Below, piece after piece: positions 9,048-18,367 of a stretch of DNA of 64,000 bases; within the stretch, counting starts at the first letter, position 1, and each line of letters begins with the position of its first letter. Location of the stretch: assembly GCA_018266175.1 (NCBI GenBank), contig JAFEAY010000012.1:32533-96532 (forward strand), in the 5' to 3' direction. The translations under genes were made by a program, and so were the position numbers. The stretch is from Candidatus Dependentiae bacterium (GTDB lineage: Bacteria; Babelota; Babeliae; Babelales; RVW-14). Under the pieces are notes generated by a model, which worked only from the letters and a program-made list of their open reading frames with translations, did no database searches and was not told the origin of the DNA.

Positions 9048-11411
9048 ATGGATAACAAGAATCAACACGATTTCGTGTCACAGGAGCAAATTCCACTCGT
9101 GATTCCGGTAATACCAACGATTGATGTCGTTGTATTTCCTCACGCAGTGGTACCATTACTTATTTTGGATGAAAAGATTGCCAAAGGCGTTGAACTTGCA
9201 CAACAAGGGTCAAAAAAGATCCTCTTGCTTGCTGCTCGACCACAGACTGAAGGCTATCAAGGTCCGATCGGGATCCAAGATTTGTATAAAGTTGGAACGG
9301 TTGGTAACATCATGCGCGTTATGCAATTACCTGAGGGGGGAATAAAGATTTTAACGCAAGGCGTTTGCCGTGCACACATCGAAGAAATTATATCAGACCA
9401 AGACCTTTTACAAGCACGAATCATTGAAGATTCACTGGTAAGGCCTTCGTATAACAAACAAAAGCTTGATGCACAGATGCGCAGCTTGCTCATGTTTATC
9501 GAACAACTCGCGTCAGCAGGCAGAATGTTCAGCCCTGATTTTCAGGTAATTTTGTCTCAAATAGAAGATATAGAAAAAGTTGCGGACTTTATTCTTTCAC
9601 ATCTCAACCTTTCGGTTGTGGATGCGCAAAATCTTCTTGAACGTGAAAACTTAAACGATTTGATCGATGGAATTTGTGAATTTCTTAACAATGAACTTGA
9701 AGTAAGCAACGTTCAAAAAAAGATCAGCGAAACAACGCGCAATTCAATTAACCATTCACAACGAGAATACTATTTGCGCGAACAAATCAAAGCTATCCAA
9801 AAAGAGCTGGGCGAAGATGTCGATAATGAAACCAATGAGCTCAGAGAAAAAATAGATAAGCTCCCTCTTACTGAAGAAGCTCGTACCGAGGCGCATCGAC
9901 AATTTCGACGCCTTGAAAAAACGTCTCCTGATTCAATGGAAGCATCGGTCATTCGAAGCCATCTTGAATGGCTTGTTAATATGCCATGGGGAATTCAAAC
10001 CAAGGACATACTCGATCTTGAACATGCAAAGAAAATTTTAGATGAAAACCACTACGGCCTTGAAGACGTCAAAGAACGTATTCTTGATTACCTTTCTGTT
10101 CGATTTTTAAAAGAAGATTGTAACACTCCTATTTTGTGCTTATTTGGTCCTCCTGGCGTAGGAAAAACATCATTGGGAGCTTCAATCGCAGAATGTTTAG
10201 GACGTAAATATTTTAGAATATCACTAGGCGGCGTCTATGATGAATCTGAAATTAGAGGTCATCGTCGCACCTATGTTGGGGCTCTACCAGGACGTTTTAT
10301 TCAAGCAGTAAAAAAGTCTGGGAGCACCAACCCGCTTATCATTATCGATGAGATCGATAAGATTGGAATGTCAAATCGAGGAGACCCATCAGCGGCGCTT
10401 CTTGAAGTACTTGATCCAGAGCAAAATGCAACATTTTATGATAACTACTTAGGCGTTCATTTTGATCTATCCAAGGTGATGTTTATTACCACTGCAAATG
10501 ATCTATCAACAATACCTGGTCCACTACGTGACCGTATGGAAATTATTCAAATCAGTGGCTACACCCCTGATGAAAAAATGAGCATCGCTCAAAATCACTT
10601 AATCAAAAAGGCAATTAAAAACTCCGGTCTTGAAGAAAAAGGTTTTACGCTCAGTGAGGAAGCAATTACCGAAGTCATTAATGGCTACACACGCGAATCT
10701 GGCGTTCGAGACCTTGAGCGACAAATTCAAAAACTCTGCGCAAAGTATGCTCGTGCCCTTGTTCAAAATAAGCAGTCAACCATTTTTAGCAGCACAAACA
10801 TCGCTGAACACTTGGGACCTCGCAGAATTCCGCTTGAAACGTATCTCAAGGCAAACCGTATTGGCGTCTGTAATGGTCTTGCGTGGACTCCCTACGGTGG
10901 TGAGATCTTGCAAATAGAAACGGTCCTTATGCCAGGAACGGGCAAGTTACTGCTTACCGGTCAACTCGGAGATGTGATGAAAGAGTCAGCACAGGCAGCG
11001 TTAACCTATGCTAAGTCGCATGCGGAAATGTTTGGCATTAGTCCAAAGGTTTTTACAGAATTTGATCTGCACATTCACGTTCCAGCGGGAGCTATTCCAA
11101 AAGATGGCCCGTCTGCGGGAATATCATTGCTTTCATCAGTTCTTTCTGCATGCACCAAGCGTGCAATTAATGGTGACTTTGCAATGACCGGAGAGCTCAA
11201 CTTACAAGGGCTTGTTCTTCCTATTGGCGGCGTAAAGGAGAAGATTTTGGCGGCTAAGCAAAACGGCCTCTCAACGGTTATTCTGCCAAAGCAAAATGAA
11301 AAAGATACTATTGGCTTAGATAAGGTTTCAGCGGGAATCAAAATTGTCTTTGTTGATAGTGTAGAAGAGGTACTCAGTCACGTCCTTATGCCTATTATTA
11401 CTAACGGTTAA
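9048..11411 (+). CDS. lon: ATP-dependent protease Lon
   Basis: A 787-residue Lon, typical of bacterial LonA. The N-terminal substrate-recognition domain spans ~1-200, followed by the coiled-coil linker. The AAA+ module has Walker A GPPGVGKTS at 367-375 and a Walker B of the form LIIIDEIDK. The C-terminal protease domain has the catalytic dyad Ser689 (in KDGPSAGIS) and Lys732 (in GGVKEKI). It degrades damaged and regulatory proteins in the cytoplasm. A strong purine-rich ribosome-binding site (GGGGGAAGGGG) lies before the ATG. It stands alone, divergent from the ABC ATPase and closed by a hairpin terminator. Confidence 0.97.
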   Translation: MDNKNQHDFVSQEQIPLVIPVIPTIDVVVFPHAVVPLLILDEKIAKGVELAQQGSKKILLLAARPQTEGYQGPIGIQDLYKVGTVGNIMRVMQLPEGGIKILTQGVCRAHIEEIISDQDLLQARIIEDSLVRPSYNKQKLDAQMRSLLMFIEQLASAGRMFSPDFQVILSQIEDIEKVADFILSHLNLSVVDAQNLLERENLNDLIDGICEFLNNELEVSNVQKKISETTRNSINHSQREYYLREQIKAIQKELGEDVDNETNELREKIDKLPLTEEARTEAHRQFRRLEKTSPDSMEASVIRSHLEWLVNMPWGIQTKDILDLEHAKKILDENHYGLEDVKERILDYLSVRFLKEDCNTPILCLFGPPGVGKTSLGASIAECLGRKYFRISLGGVYDESEIRGHRRTYVGALPGRFIQAVKKSGSTNPLIIIDEIDKIGMSNRGDPSAALLEVLDPEQNATFYDNYLGVHFDLSKVMFITTANDLSTIPGPLRDRMEIIQISGYTPDEKMSIAQNHLIKKAIKNSGLEEKGFTLSEEAITEVINGYTRESGVRDLERQIQKLCAKYARALVQNKQSTIFSSTNIAEHLGPRRIPLETYLKANRIGVCNGLAWTPYGGEILQIETVLMPGTGKLLLTGQLGDVMKESAQAALTYAKSHAEMFGISPKVFTEFDLHIHVPAGAIPKDGPSAGISLLSSVLSACTKRAINGDFAMTGELNLQGLVLPIGGVKEKILAAKQNGLSTVILPKQNEKDTIGLDKVSAGIKIVFVDSVEEVLSHVLMPIITNG

Positions 11412-11431
11412 TACGACAATCTCTTAAAAAC

Positions 11432-11475
11432 GCGAGCGGCTTGTTGTACAGCAAGTCGCTCGTACTATTTTATGC
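11432..11475 (+). terminator. Rho-independent-like terminator after lon
   Basis: Twelve-base arms (11432-11443 and 11452-11463) pair with one G-T wobble around an 8-base loop and are followed by a short T-containing tail. It begins about 20 bases after the lon stop codon. Confidence 0.65.
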
Positions 11476-11572
11476 AGAAAAAAATTTTTAATATGGCGCC
11501 TGTGATTGATACGCTAATTGAAAATAATGCAAAATAAAGCCTCTTTTGCTTGTATCTAATTATTTGAAAAAA

Positions 11573-11601
11573 TTGACTTCGTATAAATAATTATTTATTA
11601 T
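11573..11601 (+). promoter_or_regulatory. Sigma70-like promoter for the ankyrin-like gene
   Basis: TTGACT (11573-11578) and TATTAT (11596-11601) are separated by 17 bases. The predicted start of transcription is about 37 bases before the ATG at 11645. The surroundings are very AT-rich. Confidence 0.55.
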
Positions 11602-11644
11602 AAAACGCTTTAATAAACAACTATTTATACTTAAGGAATGCTTC

Positions 11645-12220
11645 ATGAATTATTTAAAAACTATTACCTGGTTATTTATAATACCTGCAATAACTTTTTC
11701 TTCGGCTTTTGGAGCCCCCCGAAAAACAGTAAAAATTTGCCCTCAAAAACGCCCACTTAACAACCCGATAACTACTGCTCAAAAGCGCGTTTTTCTGGAA
11801 GTTAACCAACAGGACGAAGATGGCAATACTGAACTTCATAGAACAATTATGAGTTATTGTCCACCAGAAGAAGTTCCTGCAATTCTTAATAAGACAGCTG
11901 ATCTTATACGCCGCGGCGCTGATCTGCTCTTAAAGAATAATGATGATAAAAATTGCCTGGATATCATTATCGATCAACTGAAACTAAGAAATGACAATAT
12001 TCAATACATTAAAGAATATAAGTATAGAATCAACGCAGTCTCAAAATTATTGGGAATCGAAATACCTCAAGTGATTGCTGAAGCTTTGGACAATCTTGAG
12101 AATAAAATCGTTGATGTTGATATAAACGAGCTTTGTAGCGATTTAAAAAACTTATTTTCAGGCGGCATTGAAGTTGAACCAAGCGCTTTTGATTTTAAAA
12201 ATCTAGATTTAGGTGATTAA
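11645..12220 (+). CDS. Secreted ankyrin-repeat-like protein
   Basis: A 191-residue protein with a signal peptide (hydrophobic 7-20, ending SSAFGA). Residues ~52-100 read like one ankyrin repeat (VNQQDEDGNTELHRTIM, then a helix, then LIRRGADLLLKN), with a possible degenerate second repeat. The C-terminal part is acidic and unrecognised. AAGGA precedes the ATG. Ankyrin repeats mediate protein-protein contacts and are common in secreted proteins of intracellular bacteria. It is convergent with the membrane protein downstream and shares a long palindrome with it. Function unknown; export is inferred from the signal peptide. Confidence 0.7.
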   Translation: MNYLKTITWLFIIPAITFSSAFGAPRKTVKICPQKRPLNNPITTAQKRVFLEVNQQDEDGNTELHRTIMSYCPPEEVPAILNKTADLIRRGADLLLKNNDDKNCLDIIIDQLKLRNDNIQYIKEYKYRINAVSKLLGIEIPQVIAEALDNLENKIVDVDINELCSDLKNLFSGGIEVEPSAFDFKNLDLGD

Positions 12221-12259
12221 TAATTTTTTGCAGTCACAAAAAATTACAACTCTTCAGAG

Positions 12260-12315
12260 TCATAAATTAATGAGGGCGAGTTCTTGTACAAGAACTCGCC
12301 CTCATTAATTTATGA
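12260..12315. terminator. Perfect 56-bp palindrome between convergent genes
   Basis: Two 28-base arms pair without mismatch or spacer: 12260-12287 and 12288-12315. A-rich and T-rich flanks make it usable as a terminator from either side. Its right edge includes the stop codon of the minus-strand gene ending at 12310. Confidence 0.75.
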
Positions 12316-12807
12316 TGAAAAAATCTTTTTAACTCGCTCAAGATCCACAATATTCCGTTGAATAACATTCATATAATAATCAAGCGAACGTCTCTTTTTT
12401 ATAGAAAGCCCTTGCTTAGCAGACCCTTTAAGCTCAGCAGCATAATGCTTAAACGAAGCTCGTTCTTGGTACAATTGTTTAAGTAAGTCTTCAACTTTTT
12501 GACGATCAACTTCCTTGACTCGAGCAAAGTGGGGGGTGAAATCTGCATAAAAATCGCGTTTGATCTGGTCACACTCCTCTAAAAGCCCTACAAGACTATT
12601 AAAATCGTAATCAAGCGCTTTATCATTTTCATTGAGCACAAGTGGAAATGAAGCTGCTGCATTAAAATCAATCAGGGATGGCTCTTGAGGTCGGCTCAGG
12701 GTAATAGGGGTTCCAAATGATACAAAGCGATAGATCTTCCTTCCCATAACGACGGCAAAGAGTACTCCGACTATCAAAAGAATTATTTTGCCTATTTTAT
12801 ATCTCAT
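12310..12807 (-). CDS. Membrane-anchored hypothetical protein
   Basis: Start chosen at the ATG at 12807, where the protein opens MRYKIGKIILLIVG and has one transmembrane helix (~5-22) followed by a charged, mostly helical domain; a GTGAG lies upstream. The frame stays open to 12963, which would add 52 residues lacking a plausible start signal. From 12807 the product is 165 residues. The soluble part is rich in Lys, Arg, Glu and Asp with coiled-coil character (KVEDLLKQLYQERASF). I do not recognise the family. It is divergent from the OPT-type transporter and could be a small periplasmic or cytoplasmic scaffold. Confidence 0.6.
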   Translation of the reverse strand: MRYKIGKIILLIVGVLFAVVMGRKIYRFVSFGTPITLSRPQEPSLIDFNAAASFPLVLNENDKALDYDFNSLVGLLEECDQIKRDFYADFTPHFARVKEVDRQKVEDLLKQLYQERASFKHYAAELKGSAKQGLSIKKRRSLDYYMNVIQRNIVDLERVKKIFSS

Positions 12808-13037
12808 ATCAAACTCACTATCTACCTTGAGCACACATGCTCCTTGGTTTCTTAATATCCGTCTTGTCTCCACAACCAGACACTCCCCTAATTCTAATAG
12901 TAAATTAATTTCAGCGTGAAAAGCAATAACTCTCGCCTTGCGTACCCATTTGACAGATCGCATCCTTCCGGTAATTCTTGAGTGACTTTTCTCAAAACAG
13001 GCTTGAACTTCAAAATTTTATAAGGAGATTACCTCAT

Positions 13038-14732
13038 ATGGTCCCACTACTACTTATTATCAGCTTTTGTTTGACCATCTTCACAACGGTAACACTTGCT
13101 TATGTATCAATGGTTTCCATGCTCGGGCCATGGCTTGCACCAACTATCGCCTTGATTGGCAATTTTATAACCAGAAGACTCTACCTAAAAAGATCCGATC
13201 ATGCAACAGAATACCAGGTTGCAGCGCTCCAGGCTATTGCCGCAGGCGGTGGGACTATCGCAGTAGGTGTTGGCTTTGCCCTGCCAATGCTTTATTTTCT
13301 TGATGCCGCACTGTTTACTCAACTCCTAGCTCAACCGCTGTATTTTTTTCTAGCAATGGGACTTATCACCCTGTGTGCAGGTTCACTGGGCATCTTTCTT
13401 GGTTGGATTTTTGCAAACCCGCTCATTGACCAGCACAAGCTTCCCTTTCCATCAAGTCGACTTACCTTTAACGTCATTCATTCTGCAGGAAATAGTGAGC
13501 AAACAAAAACACTTGCCCTGGGCTTTGCTCTGACCAGCATTATTTGCACAATGCGCGATGGAATCTGGCGCTTTGCAGGATTCATTCCAAAGTCGATTTC
13601 TATTGCAAGCATCTTTGGTTGTGAACTGGCGTTTTCGCTTTCACCAATGCTTGCTGCAGTAGGTTTTTCTGCAGGAGTTCGTATAGTCCTGCCCTTGCTC
13701 GTTGGCTTTCTTTCAAAGCCAATACTGACACTCTTGATTCCACCAATTATACAGTTTTTTTGGACAACCTCTGCGGTGACCCCATCGGCAATTTTAATGG
13801 GGTTTTGTAGTGGACTTATTCTTTCTGAACTGATTTCAGGAATCTACTCAACAGGTATTTTTGCCAAAATTTATACACTGGTAAAATCACTCTTTTCATC
13901 CTCTATTAAATCATGGAAATACGATTTGTTCCTGAAAAATTTAATCTGGGGATGTCATCCTCGCGAAGGCGGGGATCCAAGCAAATCATTTATTGCGTTC
14001 ATGCAACAGAATAAATCGACCGGTCTGTACGGGGCAGCAATAGGACTTTGTAGTCTAGCCCTTCTCATAACAGCAGGTTTTAGCCTCTTTGCAGGACTCT
14101 CGTTCCTGATCCTGAGTGGCATTGCAACCTACCATATTTGCGTGATTAGTGGGCATATTGGCATGGTACAATTTGGCCGATTTTCAACATTTATCATGAT
14201 CCCAATGCTGCTATTTTTTACACTATTACCGCAACACCTCACGTTAATTTGTATTTTTTTTCACATATGCGCTGCCAGTGCTTCTGATTACCTATTCGAC
14301 TATAATATTTTTCATATCGGTCGCTATCCCAAAAAGCACTTAGTTGCTTATCAACTTATTGGCTTGGTCGTGACAGCACTCAGCATTGGAGTTATTTTTT
14401 GGCTTTTATTCACCAATTTCCAGCTTGGAAGCCCTGATCTTTTTGGTCAACGAGGGAGAACAAAGGCGTTGCTTATTCAAACCCTATCCTTCGATTATTT
14501 CACCCTAGTTTTTGGCTTCTTTTATGGATTTCTCCTCAAAAAATTTCGTATCAGCCCTGCAATGACACTTGGCGGGCTGCTCATGCCTGCAAGCCTCCTT
14601 TGGAGCCTTGTAGGAGGCGGACTTATTTCTGCTCTTCCAGTCAATAAAGAACGCTATGCGCCCTTTTGCGCAGGTGTCCTTACCAGCGAGTCTATGTGGG
14701 TAATCGTAACTATTGTAAGTAAAATTTTTTGA
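13038..14732 (+). CDS. OPT-family transporter with an embedded palindromic repeat
   Basis: A polytopic membrane protein with about 14 hydrophobic segments. It resembles the OPT (oligopeptide/metallophore) family: a Gly-rich AAGGGTIAVGVGFALP stretch and a KLPFPS motif. Start chosen at the ATG at 13038, which has AAGGAG upstream; the frame is open from 12978, but that start has no such site. The product is 564 residues. Residues 305-315 (GCHPREGGDPS) are encoded by a palindromic repeat inserted in frame in a loop between membrane segments. It sits 78 bases before the Tro-type ABC operon, so it may share in metal or metal-chelate uptake. Substrate is inferred only. Confidence 0.75.
   Translation: MVPLLLIISFCLTIFTTVTLAYVSMVSMLGPWLAPTIALIGNFITRRLYLKRSDHATEYQVAALQAIAAGGGTIAVGVGFALPMLYFLDAALFTQLLAQPLYFFLAMGLITLCAGSLGIFLGWIFANPLIDQHKLPFPSSRLTFNVIHSAGNSEQTKTLALGFALTSIICTMRDGIWRFAGFIPKSISIASIFGCELAFSLSPMLAAVGFSAGVRIVLPLLVGFLSKPILTLLIPPIIQFFWTTSAVTPSAILMGFCSGLILSELISGIYSTGIFAKIYTLVKSLFSSSIKSWKYDLFLKNLIWGCHPREGGDPSKSFIAFMQQNKSTGLYGAAIGLCSLALLITAGFSLFAGLSFLILSGIATYHICVISGHIGMVQFGRFSTFIMIPMLLFFTLLPQHLTLICIFFHICAASASDYLFDYNIFHIGRYPKKHLVAYQLIGLVVTALSIGVIFWLLFTNFQLGSPDLFGQRGRTKALLIQTLSFDYFTLVFGFFYGFLLKKFRISPAMTLGGLLMPASLLWSLVGGGLISALPVNKERYAPFCAGVLTSESMWVIVTIVSKIF
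13951..13981 (+). repeat. Palindromic repeat element translated as HPREGGDP
   Basis: The core 13957-13976 forms an 8-bp stem (one G-T pair) with loop GAAG, inside TCATCCTCGCGAAGGCGGGG. This is the type of dispersed palindrome seen in many bacterial genomes, usually intergenic, whose translation gives HPREGGDP. Here it lies in frame within the OPT transporter gene. I recognise it from general knowledge; copy number in this genome is unknown. Confidence 0.7.
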
Positions 14733-14810
14733 AGTTTACTTTCATGCTCATTGGCTATAGGATAAATCCCTACAAAATTTTACCATCTATAAAAACTAAG
14801 AAATAGAGCC

Positions 14811-15743
14811 ATGAAGAAGTTCCCTCTCATCATCATTTTTGCAACATTACTCATAAGCTTAATTGTTATTGCAAGACAGGCTTATTCACCTTTTATGAGC
14901 AATAAATATCGTGTTGTTTGTACCACAACATTTCTTGCTGATGCACTCAAATATATTGCAGGTGATACGATCGAAATCATCAGTCTTATGGGGCCTGGCA
15001 TCGACCCCCACTTATACAAAGCAACAGAGCAAGATATGCATCACATAGCTCATGCAAATCTCATCATGTATCAAGGGCTGCACCTTGAAGGAAAAATGGC
15101 TGAACTTTTCAAAGGGATGAAGAGTTATAAGCCAACCTATGCCGTGTGCAAAGCCCTGCACCCTGATGATCTACGAGTAACAAGTAATACAGAATGCTAC
15201 GACCCACACGTCTGGTTTTCGGTTCCCCTGTGGATTAAAATTGTTCGTTATACAGCACAAATTCTTGATGAAAACAATCCTGGATACACCGATTTTTACC
15301 ATGAGCGCTGCGAAGAATATTGCGCTGAACTTGAAAAACTCGACCAGTATGTCTGCGCCAAAGCCGCTGAACTGCCAGCCGAACAACGCATACTCATCAC
15401 CGCACACGATGCATTTGGTTATTTTGGAAAAACGTATGGTTTTACCGTTATCGGGCTTCAAGGAATTAGTACCGATTCTGATATCAGCACCGCAAGTGTT
15501 GAGCATTTAGCTCAGTACATTGCCACCAACAACGTCTCGACCATCTTCACAGAGTTGAGCGTTCCCCATAAAAGCATTGAAGCTCTGCAACAAGCAGTAG
15601 CTCGCTATAATAAAAAAGTTGCTATTGGACCAGAGTTGTACACCGATTCTTTGGGTGATGAGACATCACCAGCCGATACGTACCGTTCAATGATACAATA
15701 CACCATTCAAACGCTTGTTGAATCACTCAAACAAAAGGAATAA
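14811..15743 (+). CDS. troA: Metal ABC transporter substrate-binding protein (TroA/ZnuA family)
   Basis: A 310-residue cluster A-I binding protein for Zn or Mn. A hydrophobic N-terminal helix (5-20) anchors or exports it; no lipobox Cys is present. The four family metal ligands are in place: His67 (DPHLY), His133 (DPHVW), His199 (AHDAF) and Asp279 (LYTDSL). Three His plus one Asp fits TroA/MntA more than the acidic His-rich ZnuA loop type, so Mn or Zn are both possible. It is first of four genes; the ATPase starts three bases after its stop, with AAAGGA inside its own end. Confidence 0.9.
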   Translation: MKKFPLIIIFATLLISLIVIARQAYSPFMSNKYRVVCTTTFLADALKYIAGDTIEIISLMGPGIDPHLYKATEQDMHHIAHANLIMYQGLHLEGKMAELFKGMKSYKPTYAVCKALHPDDLRVTSNTECYDPHVWFSVPLWIKIVRYTAQILDENNPGYTDFYHERCEEYCAELEKLDQYVCAKAAELPAEQRILITAHDAFGYFGKTYGFTVIGLQGISTDSDISTASVEHLAQYIATNNVSTIFTELSVPHKSIEALQQAVARYNKKVAIGPELYTDSLGDETSPADTYRSMIQYTIQTLVESLKQKE

Positions 15744-15746
15744 ACC

Positions 15747-16463
15747 ATGACGGCAGCCCTGGAAGTTGACCACCTCACTGTTGCTTATAAAGACACTGTC
15801 ATTTTGCACGATCTTTGTGCACGTATTCCACAAGGAGTGGTTGCTGCTCTGATTGGTCCAAATGGTGCAGGTAAAACTACTTTTTTAAAATCTATCTTAT
15901 CTATCGTGCAGCCACGCGCTGGTACTGTAAAATTTCTGGGAACTCCGTACAACACAATACGAAATCAAGTTGCCTACATTCCTCAACGTTCATCAATCGA
16001 TTGGGACTTCCCTGCCTGCGCACGCGATGTTGCTATCATGGGTAGATATGGTTCACTTGGATGGTTCAAACGACCTGGAAAAACTGATTGGGCTCAAGCT
16101 GATCAATCACTCGAACTTGTTGGGCTCAGCAACTATGCAGCGCGGCCTATTCAAGAACTTTCTGGAGGTCAACAACAACGCCTGTTCCTTGCTCGAGCAC
16201 TGGCTCAAGAAGCACAAATTTACTTGCTTGATGAACCCTTTGCAGGAATTGATGCTCACTCTGAAAAGATGATTATTTCACTACTACACACCATGCGCGA
16301 CCAGGGAAAAACAATCATCATCGTGCATCACGATTTAAATACCTTAAGTTATTTTGATTGGGCATTGCTCATTAATAAAAAAGCGGTTGCTTGCGGCCCT
16401 GTTAGCCAAGCTATTACTCCAACAACGCTTGCTCAAACCTATGGGTTGGTAGTACCATGTTAA
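15747..16463 (+). CDS. troB: Metal ABC transporter ATP-binding protein
   Basis: A 238-residue ABC ATPase with Walker A GPNGAGKTT at 37-45, signature LSGGQQQ at 138-144, Walker B IYLLDEP at 158-164 and an H-loop in IIVHHDL. It belongs to the Zn/Mn/Fe (TroB/MntB/ZnuC) group and provides energy for the two permeases that follow. Its last codons overlap the start of the next gene by seven bases, indicating coupled translation. Confidence 0.9.
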   Translation: MTAALEVDHLTVAYKDTVILHDLCARIPQGVVAALIGPNGAGKTTFLKSILSIVQPRAGTVKFLGTPYNTIRNQVAYIPQRSSIDWDFPACARDVAIMGRYGSLGWFKRPGKTDWAQADQSLELVGLSNYAARPIQELSGGQQQRLFLARALAQEAQIYLLDEPFAGIDAHSEKMIISLLHTMRDQGKTIIIVHHDLNTLSYFDWALLINKKAVACGPVSQAITPTTLAQTYGLVVPC

Positions 16464-17305
16464 CAGCATTTATTACACATCTTGAACAGATACATCCTCT
16501 CATTCCACTCGTTATCACCATGGGAATGCTGGGACTCTCTGCCGGAGTTCTGGGCTGCTTTACACTCCTACGCGGACAAAGCCTTTTTGGCGATGCAATG
16601 GCACATGCATCATTGCCAGGAATTGCACTCACATTTATGGCAACACAAACAACCAATCCTCTTGTACTCTTAGCAGGAGGCTCATGTGCAAGTTTAGTTG
16701 GAGCATTTCTTTTACATTGGATTAAGGCGAATACTCGATTAAAAATTGATGCAATTCTAGGATGCATTCTCTCTTTTTTCTTTGGCACAGGACTTGTGCT
16801 TTTAGCAATTATTCAACGTTCATATTCGGCACAACAAGCGATACTTGGACGGTTTTTATTCGGTAATGCAGCCCTTTTACTCTACAGCGATATGTTCACC
16901 ATATTTTTTACTGGTGGATCGATTGTTGCTTTAGTGCTCCTCTTTTGGAAAGAGTTTTCCGTCTTTACCTTTGATTCTACTTTTGCTCAGAGCATTGGCT
17001 ACTCAGCTCGCCTTCTTGATATGCTGCTCACTCTTTTATTTATTGTTTTAATTGGTATTGGAATACAAACGGTTGGGGTTCTTTTAATTACAACGCTGCT
17101 GATAGCACCCGCAGCGGCTGCTCGACAATGGACTTCATACTTACACAGCATGGCGTTGCTCGCAGCAGTTTTTGGAATTTTTTCCACTACTGCAGGAACT
17201 ATTTTGAGCTATTACTATGAAACAATACCAACGGGTCCAGCAATGGTTGTTATTGCCACGACGTTGACCTGTGTATCACTACTCACCACATCACGCAACA
17301 CCTAG
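16457..17305 (+). CDS. troC: Metal ABC transporter permease
   Basis: A 282-residue ABC-3 family permease with about eight or nine membrane helices. The conserved early segment reads TLLRGQSLFGDAMAHASLPG, matching the family's LRR-S-DA-SHA-LPG pattern. A second stretch, VGVLLITTLLIAPAAAARQ, matches the cytoplasmic-loop region that contacts the ATPase. It overlaps the ATPase gene by seven bases and is followed nine bases later by a second permease. The two probably form a heterodimeric channel for Mn or Zn. Confidence 0.9.
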   Translation: MLTAFITHLEQIHPLIPLVITMGMLGLSAGVLGCFTLLRGQSLFGDAMAHASLPGIALTFMATQTTNPLVLLAGGSCASLVGAFLLHWIKANTRLKIDAILGCILSFFFGTGLVLLAIIQRSYSAQQAILGRFLFGNAALLLYSDMFTIFFTGGSIVALVLLFWKEFSVFTFDSTFAQSIGYSARLLDMLLTLLFIVLIGIGIQTVGVLLITTLLIAPAAAARQWTSYLHSMALLAAVFGIFSTTAGTILSYYYETIPTGPAMVVIATTLTCVSLLTTSRNT

Positions 17306-17313
17306 GAGTCAAC

Positions 17314-18180
17314 ATGCTACATTTTGAGATTGCGCTTATTGCAACACTTACCGCCATTACCTGTGCTCTACCTGGAACACTCTTGGTACTACGCGGAGCA
17401 TCACTTATGAGTGATGCAATCAGCCACTCGGTACTTTTAGGAATAGCGCTTATGTTTTTGTATGCACAACGCCTTGACTCACCACTTCTTTTACTCGGAG
17501 CAGCCCTCTCTGGCCTTGGCGCAGTCATCGTTGTAGAAAAAATTATCGCATCAAAAAAATTAAAAAAGGATGCTGCTTTGGGCCTGATCTTTCCACTCTT
17601 TTTCTCACTGGGCGTTATTATCATTAGCAACTACGCCAGAGACGCGCACCTTGATACCGACATGGTACTTTTGGGAGAACTTGCCTTTGCTCCATTTACT
17701 CGATTGAATCTGTGGAATATTGATTGTGGCCCGTATGCTGTATGGGTTTTACTGATTGCCTGCGCCATAAATATCTTGATAGCAATGATCTTGCATAAAG
17801 AATGGCACGTTACCCTTTTTGACGCTCAATATGCTCATCTTGCCGGTTTTTCACCTGCAATTTTGCATTACCTCCTCATGACGGTTACGAGTATCAGCGC
17901 TGTCGCAACATTCAATATAGTCGGTTCAATTGTTGTTGTAGCACTTATGATTATTCCTGCTTCAACCGCCTACCTCTGCTCTTCCAATTTTTCAACGATG
18001 CTCATGCTCAGCTGCGGGTTTGGCATTGCAAGCTCACTGGGTGGCTATGCACTTGCCATCATGCTCAATTCATCTATTGCAGGCTGTATAGCTATGGTTT
18101 CAGGCATATTATTTGGGATTGTACTCTTGGGATCACCAGATCACGGAATTATTACTCAAATGCATCGCCGCAGTCGATAA
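17314..18180 (+). CDS. troD: Metal ABC transporter permease, second subunit
   Basis: A 288-residue ABC-3 permease paralogous to the preceding gene. It has the family signature as VLRGASLMSDAISHSVLLG near the N-terminus and VGSIVVVALMIIPASTAYL for the ATPase-contact loop, with about nine hydrophobic segments. A TAGGAG ribosome-binding site precedes the ATG. It is the last gene of the Tro-type unit. Two separate permeases are typical of TroCD/MntCD-type systems, while ZnuB systems usually have one. Confidence 0.9.
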   Translation: MLHFEIALIATLTAITCALPGTLLVLRGASLMSDAISHSVLLGIALMFLYAQRLDSPLLLLGAALSGLGAVIVVEKIIASKKLKKDAALGLIFPLFFSLGVIIISNYARDAHLDTDMVLLGELAFAPFTRLNLWNIDCGPYAVWVLLIACAINILIAMILHKEWHVTLFDAQYAHLAGFSPAILHYLLMTVTSISAVATFNIVGSIVVVALMIIPASTAYLCSSNFSTMLMLSCGFGIASSLGGYALAIMLNSSIAGCIAMVSGILFGIVLLGSPDHGIITQMHRRSR

Positions 18181-18367
18181 AATCAAACTCTTCAAAAGAC
18201 TCACCTTAAAATCCTGCTTGAAAAACCCATCGCAGGCTTGCCCCACACCCGTTTGACTAACTGAAACTATTTGGTAGGCTGATGAGTAACAATAGGAAAA
18301 TAATGTCAATATTTTAAATCCTATTGTAAAGAATTGAACTCCTGAAATGCCAATTATGTAAAGGTTC

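Noticed and set aside
12808-12963. N-terminal extension of the membrane protein ending at 12310
   Set aside because: The extra 52 residues have no start signal and precede a normal membrane-anchor start with its own ribosome-binding site.
12978-13037. N-terminal extension of the OPT transporter
   Set aside because: ATG 13038 has AAGGAG upstream and gives a start that runs straight into the first membrane helix; the earlier start has no such site.
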